Below are positions 57,624 to 64,000 of a stretch of DNA of 64,000 nt, one piece after another. A program made the translations under genes and the position numbers. The notes under the pieces are model-generated. The model was not told the DNA's origin, made no database searches, and was given only the letters and a program-made list of their open reading frames with translations. Source of the DNA: Rhizomys pruinosus. Its lineage: Eukaryota > Chordata > Mammalia > Rodentia > Spalacidae. Position 1 is the stretch's first letter. Every line of letters begins with the position of its first letter. The stretch spans positions 62,001 to 126,000 of the forward strand of contig VZQC01009970.1 of assembly GCA_009823505.1 (NCBI GenBank), given 5' to 3'.

Positions 57624-57784
57624 CTTTTTTATTTTCTTTGGTCTTTTCGAGACAGGGTCTCCCTGTAGCCCCAGCTGTCCTGGAACTCACTCTGTAGACC
57701 AGGCTGGCCTTGAACTCACAAAGATCCAACTGCCTCTGCCTCCTAAGTGCTAGGATTAAAGGCGTGCACCACCATGCCTGGCAT
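57624..57784 (-). mobile_element. B1 SINE
   Basis: Reverse B1 ending CACCATGCCTGGC, with an exact 15 bp duplication CACTGTGTTACTTTT at 57609-57623 and 57785-57799. Confidence 0.97.
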
Positions 57785-57799
57785 CACTGTGTTACTTTT

Positions 57800-57943
57800 T
57801 AAATTTTTATTGAAGTTTTGTACACTTCATACGTTTCTCAATCCAATTTAGACTCATTCCTCTTTCCATGCCCCTGCCCCACCTGAGTTCATGCATTTTG
57901 CAATGTATGATTTACATCTTTTTTTCAGTCTTTTATTTATTTG
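57800..57943 (-). mobile_element. L1 3' terminal fragment
   Basis: TTTTATTGAAGTTTTGTACA, CAATCCAATTTAGACTCATT and GAGTTCATGCATTTTGCAAT; reversed L1 end, interrupted by the next B1. Confidence 0.8.
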
Positions 57944-58095
57944 TTTTTTTGGTCTTTTCGAGACAGGATCTCCCTGTAGCCCCACCTGTCTTGGAACTCG
58001 CTCTGTAGACCAGGCTGGCCTTGAACTCACAAAGATCCGCCTGTCTCTGCCTCCCAAGTGCTAGGATTAAAGGCGTGCGCCACCACGCCCGGCTG
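57944..58095 (-). mobile_element. B1 SINE
   Basis: GGTCTTTTCGAGACAGGATC to CACCACGCCCGGCTG. Full length and little diverged. Confidence 0.96.
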
Positions 58096-58264
58096 TTATT
58101 TCATATTCTGAAATTCAATCCTCTATCAGATGTATATCTGGCAAAGATTATTACCTACTCAGTGGGTTTCCTTGTCACTATAGATATAGATTGAAATATA
58201 TGTCTCTATTTTCTTCAGATCTAAGATTTATAAGAAAGAACAAATCTTTATTTTTTCAAAGCCA

Positions 58265-58790
58265 ATTTTTTAATTGAAGCTTTGTGCATTTCATGCAACA
58301 TTTCCCAATCAAATCTAGACTCATTCCTCCTTCCTTGCTTCCTCCCACACCACCAGAGCTCATGCATTCTGCCAAACATGTTTTTCATCTTTTTCTCAGT
58401 CTCTTTTAAAATTTTCAATGCAGAAGTTTACTGTTTCAAGCAGAAGTTCACCGTTTCAGTCAGTCTTTGACCCAGTCTTTTGTTGTTGTTGTTCCTTCCA
58501 ATTTTCATCTCTCCAAAATATTCATATATGCATGCCACAAATATCTTTTAGCATCTTCTGCTTATGATTTCTTTTTTTTTAATTAGGCTGAGAGATGTCA
58601 TGTTTGAAGGTTCCCCCTTGGCAACCCCAAACAAGCATCAGTCCTCAATTTTTTAAAATTAATTTTTCAACGCAGAAGTTTACTGTCTTGGAGAGAAGTT
58701 TACTGTTTCAGTCAGTTCTTTTACCCAGTCTTTTTGTTGTTGTTGTTGTTGTTCCTTCCATTTTGGATTTTTGAAGCCAATGACTTAATG
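58265..58790 (-). mobile_element. L1 3' end with duplicated block
   Basis: Reversed L1 terminal block at 58265-58400. A block with GCAGAAGTTTACTG and CAGTC(A)GT appears at about 58421-58500 and again at 58673-58765, each followed by GTT repeats and GTTCCTTCCA. About 250 bp period. Confidence 0.7.
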
Positions 58791-58802
58791 TTTGAATGGT
58801 CC

Positions 58803-58844
58803 TTTAATGAACAGCTCATTATATGTAATGAACTGTTCATTAAA
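58803..58844. repeat. 19 bp hairpin
   Basis: TTTAATGAACAGCTCATTA pairs with TAATGAACTGTTCATTAAA around a TATG loop, with one mismatch. Confidence 0.9.
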
Positions 58845-58849
58845 ACAAT

Positions 58850-60338
58850 CCATCCATAAACACAGGCACCTCCACAGTAACAATTTAGGGACAATGCCTG
58901 ACTAATACAATATCTTCATTGTGGGCTAGCTGTGTAATTATTTTTTTTCCTGTTCTCCATCGATACCACTTTTGAGTTACTTTTCCTATAGGCCCACATG
59001 TTTGTCTTGTTTGCTTATATGAAAGAGATAAGAATATTCAAATTTCATCTTTCATTGTTAAAGAACCTTATATAATTTTGGAAGACTAAATTATCATTGT
59101 TAATTTTAGTGAGAATATTAATTTCTGAAAGAAAATTAATTTCAAGTCAAAGGAGCTCTTTGATTTTCTGAAGTGATCATATGTGAACACAGATAAAGTA
59201 AACAACCCAGGAGGAGAGAAAACCTGTCTCTTTTATTTGAAAAACTTCTTAGTATCTTCTTTTCTGACTTTATAGTGAGGATTCACCTGTTTCTAAATCC
59301 AAATCACACCTGTTGCCATGAATGTATCCTCATATTAGGAGTTAATCAGCAAACAAAAAACTTTAATCATGAATTTAAATTCCAACAAAAATTACAGTAG
59401 ATTAGCATATTAGTCCTCTTTCTGTAACTAAAACATAATACCCAAGGCCGGATAATAAGTAGAAAAATAAGCTTATTCAGCTCTCAAGTCTGTCTCCATA
59501 GTGATGTCGTCATCATGTACTTGTGACAATCTCAGGGCTGCTGGCATTATAGGAGCATGAGCAAGTAGAACCATGTTAGAGACAAGACAAATGATTTATC
59601 AGGATAAGAAGAAGCAAAATTGCTTTTCTGATTAGTTCTTTCTTACCAACCCAAATTCTCTCATTCATCCCTTGTCACTCATTAGTCATTTCAACTGAAT
59701 CACAACAAACAACATTCACCAGCTAAACTAAAGCTGAGCCAGGCTTGTAGGTCATGCATTATTAAGATCTTAATTTTCCCTTCCAAATTTATGTGCTGTA
59801 ACAGCAGAATTCACCCATCTCAACTTCATACACAAGCACATCACTAGTTTATGATAATTCTTCTTTCTCATTAATCTGATTATCTCACATCATTATCATG
59901 ATTAAAAACCATAGTTCAATTTTAAAAGTTCTACCTCTCTGGAACATTCAAAAGGGAATCTCAGCCAGGACATATGTGGTGTTGATTGTAAGCAAACAGA
60001 GTGTAAGAGCTGTGGATATCTCTACCTGGGTTTCATGAAATGCTTGAGAATGACACCTTCCAAAAGAGTGCTACAGGTACAGTACTGACAGAGAAGTACA
60101 CATACTCAAATTGTGGAGACAGGAGCAGTTCCAAGTTTTCTGACATGACATACCCATCAAAGTGCAATGCTAGCCTGGGAGCTTGACATCAAATGCTGGT
60201 ACCTGGATGTTGGGTTTCTCAGACTCCAGAATTCCAAGAAATAAGGTTAAATTATTTATGAATTATCCAGTCTCAAGCATTTTGTAATAGCAAGTCAAAT
60301 GGGCCAAGAACCCATAAATTACTTGATTAAACACAAAT
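58850..60338. other. Unique intergenic DNA
   Basis: 59410-59700 has a block (CTTTCTGTAACTAAAACATA, AAGCTTATTCAGCTCTCAAG) that resembles an old mammalian interspersed repeat, not identified. The rest is unrecognised. Confidence 0.4.
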
Positions 60339-60368
60339 CGCACGCGCGTGCACACACACACACACACA
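60339..60368. repeat. (CA)n microsatellite
   Basis: CACGCGCGTGCACACACACA onwards; CG-bearing start. Confidence 0.93.
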
Positions 60369-60479
60369 AAATTAAAAGTGAAAATGTGGTTGTATTATTT
60401 CTGTATTTGTTACTTGGTTTAGCATCTATCATTCAGACCACATTTCAAATTGTGTAGCATTCATTCCGATTTAGAAATA

Positions 60480-60650
60480 TAAAGCTGAGCTTGCTTTGAT
60501 GACATAAGCCTTTAATTCAAGTGCTCATGAGGCAGAGTAAGACCAGTCTCTGTTAAGTCCAGCACAGAGTGAACTACATTACTAGTGAGTTCCAAGCCAG
60601 CTGTGGCTAAATGAGTACCTTTTCCCATAAAATAAAATAAATAAGGAATA
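60480..60650 (+). mobile_element. Degraded B1/B4-like SINE
   Basis: AGCCTTTAATTCAAGTGCTC, GAGGCAGAGTAAGACCAGTC and GAGTTCCAAGCCAGCTGTGG keep B1 order. A tail of AAATAAAATAAATAA. Confidence 0.65.
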
Positions 60651-60867
60651 TGAAATTGAGTACTACTACTTAGCAAATGGAGTAAGTACATAATGTTGTA
60701 ACCTTTGAATATTTATTTTGATGAGAGTAATTAAACAATATAAAAGTAAGAAAATCAGAATATTTAAAATCATTTAATAATATTTACCGTGTGTTGATAC
60801 ATGAGAAGCATCTTCCTTAAGCATTATTTTGGCCATGAATTACATGTGAATATACACATGCTTCATA

Positions 60868-60985
60868 CATATATATATATATATATACACACATATGTAT
60901 ATGCATATACATATATATTTGTATGTGTTTGCATGTGTTTGTTTGTATATACATGTACCTAATACATATATGTGTGTGGATGTGA
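60868..60985. repeat. TA/CA/TG-rich low-complexity tract
   Basis: (TA)n at 60868-60887 grading into ACATATG and TGTGTGGATG repeats. Confidence 0.85.
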
Positions 60986-60989
60986 GAAT

Positions 60990-63640
60990 ATTGAGTTTAA
61001 GAGGAAAATAATTTTTCAAGTCAACATTACAATCAGCAGCTGATCTGCATCCATCAGGTAAGTCTCTTAAATTTTTCTAATTGAATATTTCACACACTTC
61101 ACACAGTAATCTCCTCGGTTTTTCAAACATGATGCATAGCATTTTTGTTTTTCTCATATGTCAATAGATGATGTTTATTATCAGTAAATAACACCTTTTC
61201 TACACAACTGATTTGGCATCTTGTGTAATGTCAGTATCAATATTTCTGTCACACTGTCCTGGATCTTTTTGAAATGGAACAATTTGATTGAAAGCAAATT
61301 GACTAAAATTTTTCCTCTTAAATATCATCTGGGAAATTTAAAATAGCCTACTTTTGGATATTTAAAGATTTCTTTTCAAAATCCTGTACTGTTGAATACC
61401 TAACTCCTTAATTGTATACATAGAAATCACTACAATGTAGAAATATATTTACATTCATTCATTTCTAAAATTGATGTAAATGCACAGACTGCCTGGCACT
61501 ATTGTCAATGAAGCATATTCTTTATTACTAAATTATTGAGATCTGTGTTAGAGTAATTAAAAAATATTTTAACAAATATGCAAATTTCTCAAATATTCAG
61601 ATTGTTTCACTAGCTACTATTAGTGCTGTTCTATTTTATCACATTGGGATCAAAATTCATGTTTTTTTCTATTCAAGAAGTGACTTGCTATCTGTAAGAG
61701 CATTGTGATCCTTCATTAAGAGGCAGGACATGTTTTCAATGAAATGTTTGCTGATAAATTACTTCCATCTCAATGTGTTCAACAGTTCAAACAAAACACT
61801 TTGAAAACCTAATGTGTTCAATATCTTTAAGGTAGAAAAGATGTTTTATAACTAAAAAAGAAACATTTATTTTTCTTCTAAACATGGGGAGGCATTTTCT
61901 GAAGAAAAGAAAAATTCCCTTTGAAACCCCAAGGAACTTTCTCAATTTTCCACCTGAAATACCTCCCCCATTTATTTTATTGAAATTCTGTAGTTCTTGG
62001 AAAGTAAGATATGTCTTTAAAACATCACTTATCTGAGGTTTTATATGAGCTCTTTTTATTTTATTGGAAAATGAGTTTAACCTTCAGACATTCCAATAAT
62101 TTATCTATATTTTATGACAGGCTGCTCCAAGGAATATTTAAGATTTATTTCATGTACTATAGCCAGTAACCATGGGAGCACATATTACTGAGTGCCATTG
62201 GTAAAGATACAGCTATTTTAGGCATTGGCTTCATAAGAAAGAATTTAGATGTTAAAGCCATCTTTAAAAACATGTATTATGACTTTGTATTTCTCAACCA
62301 TAAATGACTTGGGAATGTCCACATCATCATGATAAATGTATCTGGCTATGTATTTAACGAGATGGTTCATAATTGCAATATGAGCAAAAAAAAAAACATC
62401 CTTCTTAAGACAATCTTATATATTGGTTATTTAATGTTAATGGTATTCCTGGTGAATTTTACATGTAAGTTGATCTTGAAAACATATAAAAGAGTCTTGG
62501 TTAAATTGGAAATGCTTATACATGAATATGTATTAACAGTTTTTACTCGTTTTTAAAATTGCTTCTAACTTTCTTAAGAAAAGTTCCATAAGTCTTAAAA
62601 TTCAGTAAAGATTTCATGAATATCTGTTTATACCTCAATTTACACTTTATAAGTTCAAAAACTAGAATTTTCTTTTCAAGAAAACAAAAGGAAAGCTCCA
62701 TTTCATGCAATGACCTTGTTTATACACTAAGGGGGCAGGCACACATTCAGAAACACACCCAGGTTCTTACAGTCCTCCTTAGGGAGGAAAATATATGTAT
62801 ATCATAAACCCAGCTAGGCCTCATCTGCAACACTACATTAAGCAGCATACACAATTTGCACTGTTATGGACTGATATGCTTAGAATTTGTGAAGACTCAT
62901 TTTTCTATTGCCAAGAAAGAAACAATACTAATAGTGTGTGCAATTAAGAGCTCCCAAGAATAATGGAAAAACTGTTGACCTGTAACCACTATAGTGCTAT
63001 GTGATGCCTTGAAAGCATAATGAATTCCTCTTCATTCTCTTCTTAAAACATCCGTGCAGCTAAGTAACCTACAAGTTTCAGGAGTAACACAGGAAGTGAT
63101 GAAAGACAATGGCAGTTCTCTGTAATGATGTAGACTTGCTTCCCTATTCATCTTCTGAACCTATCTTTTACAGCCTTGTAAAAGCCCAGGACATTCTGAA
63201 AGCATTTATTAAAAAAAAATCTCCTCTGTTGGAAGCTATATGAATAAACTAAAGTTGTTTGTCACCAGGAGTAAAAAGCACAGTGGAAAGAAAGGGTACA
63301 TAATAGTTAATTATCTACAAAAAAGTAAATAGTTAAGGAGCAAAATGAGTTGTTGTTACAAGGGAATTTAAAGAAATGTGTTCCAGATGAAGATTTATAA
63401 AATTAGGAGTCTTTAGAATTATGTAAGATATGCATATTACTATAAAAAATTTAAATTATGAGGTAAATAAAAATGATCTAGTCTGATGCGGCTCAGATTT
63501 TTTGTATGGTTCTAAAATTACTTTATTTCCTCATTTTCGATTTGTGTAACCTTGGCTGGGAAAATAGAATAAAATAAACAAAAATCTTCTGTACCTTGAC
63601 ATAATAGATGTTATTAATCTAACCACAGAAGACAGAACCT
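60990..63640. other. Unique AT-rich intergenic DNA
   Basis: No SINE, LTR or L1 recognised. The two frames of 60-75 codons here lack any supporting signal. Confidence 0.5.
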
Positions 63641-63870
63641 CAGAGCATCCAGGTTGGAGTGGTGACAATAGCAGTCTTCATTTCAGAGGAAAATTTGCAC
63701 TATACCATTCTTCTTCAGAATAAAGAAGGATATTTGAGGACACAAATTTGATTCACTAGGCCTTATTATATATGACAGAGTACATGAAAACAGGCAGACA
63801 TCTATAAGAGGGGTTCTGACTGGGAGAGGCATCTAAGTGATATATTGTATGAAATTAATAAAAAATCAAT
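63640..63870 (+). mobile_element. Possible Lx-like L1 3' end
   Basis: CACTAGGCCTTATTATATAT, AGAGGGGTTCTGACTGGGAG and an ATTAATAAAAAAT end resemble 28540-28730. Confidence 0.45.
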
Positions 63871-64000
63871 TAAAAGTCTCTAAAATGAAGTAGTAAGAGG
63901 TCCATTGGATGACATGTTAAATTAATGAAGGTGGGGGGATATGGGTATTGAAGGATGATGGGGAATGGAGTATGGTCTTAGGATAGAAGAAGCAATAGAG

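Overview
The window is ordinary-looking nuclear DNA from a muroid rodent. The B1 (7SL-derived) and B2 (tRNA-derived) SINEs, Lx-like L1 3' ends and MaLR LTRs say so, and the B2 consensus looks cricetid (vole, hamster or deer-mouse type) more than Mus; the genus is not resolved. I see no intact protein-coding gene, no rRNA or tRNA gene and no CRISPR array. The DNA is AT-rich and repeat-dense, and the short open frames are chance or are remnants of transposable elements.

Layout. 1-3606: minus-strand L1 with a GC-rich promoter of about 120-133 bp repeated units. 3607-8746: unique DNA, two B1s, a broken retrocopy resembling the C-terminus of TBC1D1/TBC1D4, and minus-strand L1 3' ends. 8747-15473: plus-strand L1 with a different promoter monomer; it was later hit by a three-LTR MaLR element, a B2 and a B1. 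15474-21662: minus-strand endogenous retrovirus with a 5' LTR, a primer-binding-like site and an env-like tail, but no recognisable pol. 21670-25095: a 5'-inverted L1 and a cluster of B1/B2 copies. 25096-37000: mostly unique AT-rich DNA with an Lx-like 3' UTR, a tandem B2 pair and degraded SINEs. 37000-39735: a retrovirus-like stretch, a GA microsatellite and a minus-strand MaLR. 39340-44707: a 2.25 kb inverted duplication around an 844 bp L1 core. 44709-49500: L1 3' ends, an old L1 and one unidentified segment. 49500-64000: SINEs, L1 3' ends, microsatellites and long unique stretches.

The most informative structure is the inverted duplication. A single N sits at its outer right edge, the arms differ largely by 1-2 bp indels, and the L1 3' UTR and its 13 bp target-site duplication make sense only if 41613-44708 is turned around. 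That fits a gap filled by a raw long read in the wrong orientation at least as well as a true palindrome. Other points worth attention are two distinct L1 promoter monomer types, a MaLR with three LTRs and a frame of about 130 codons left open in both tandem units, a double B2 insertion with three copies of one target site, and a B2 subfamily marked by an internal duplication. Family names are from recognition by eye; none were searched.
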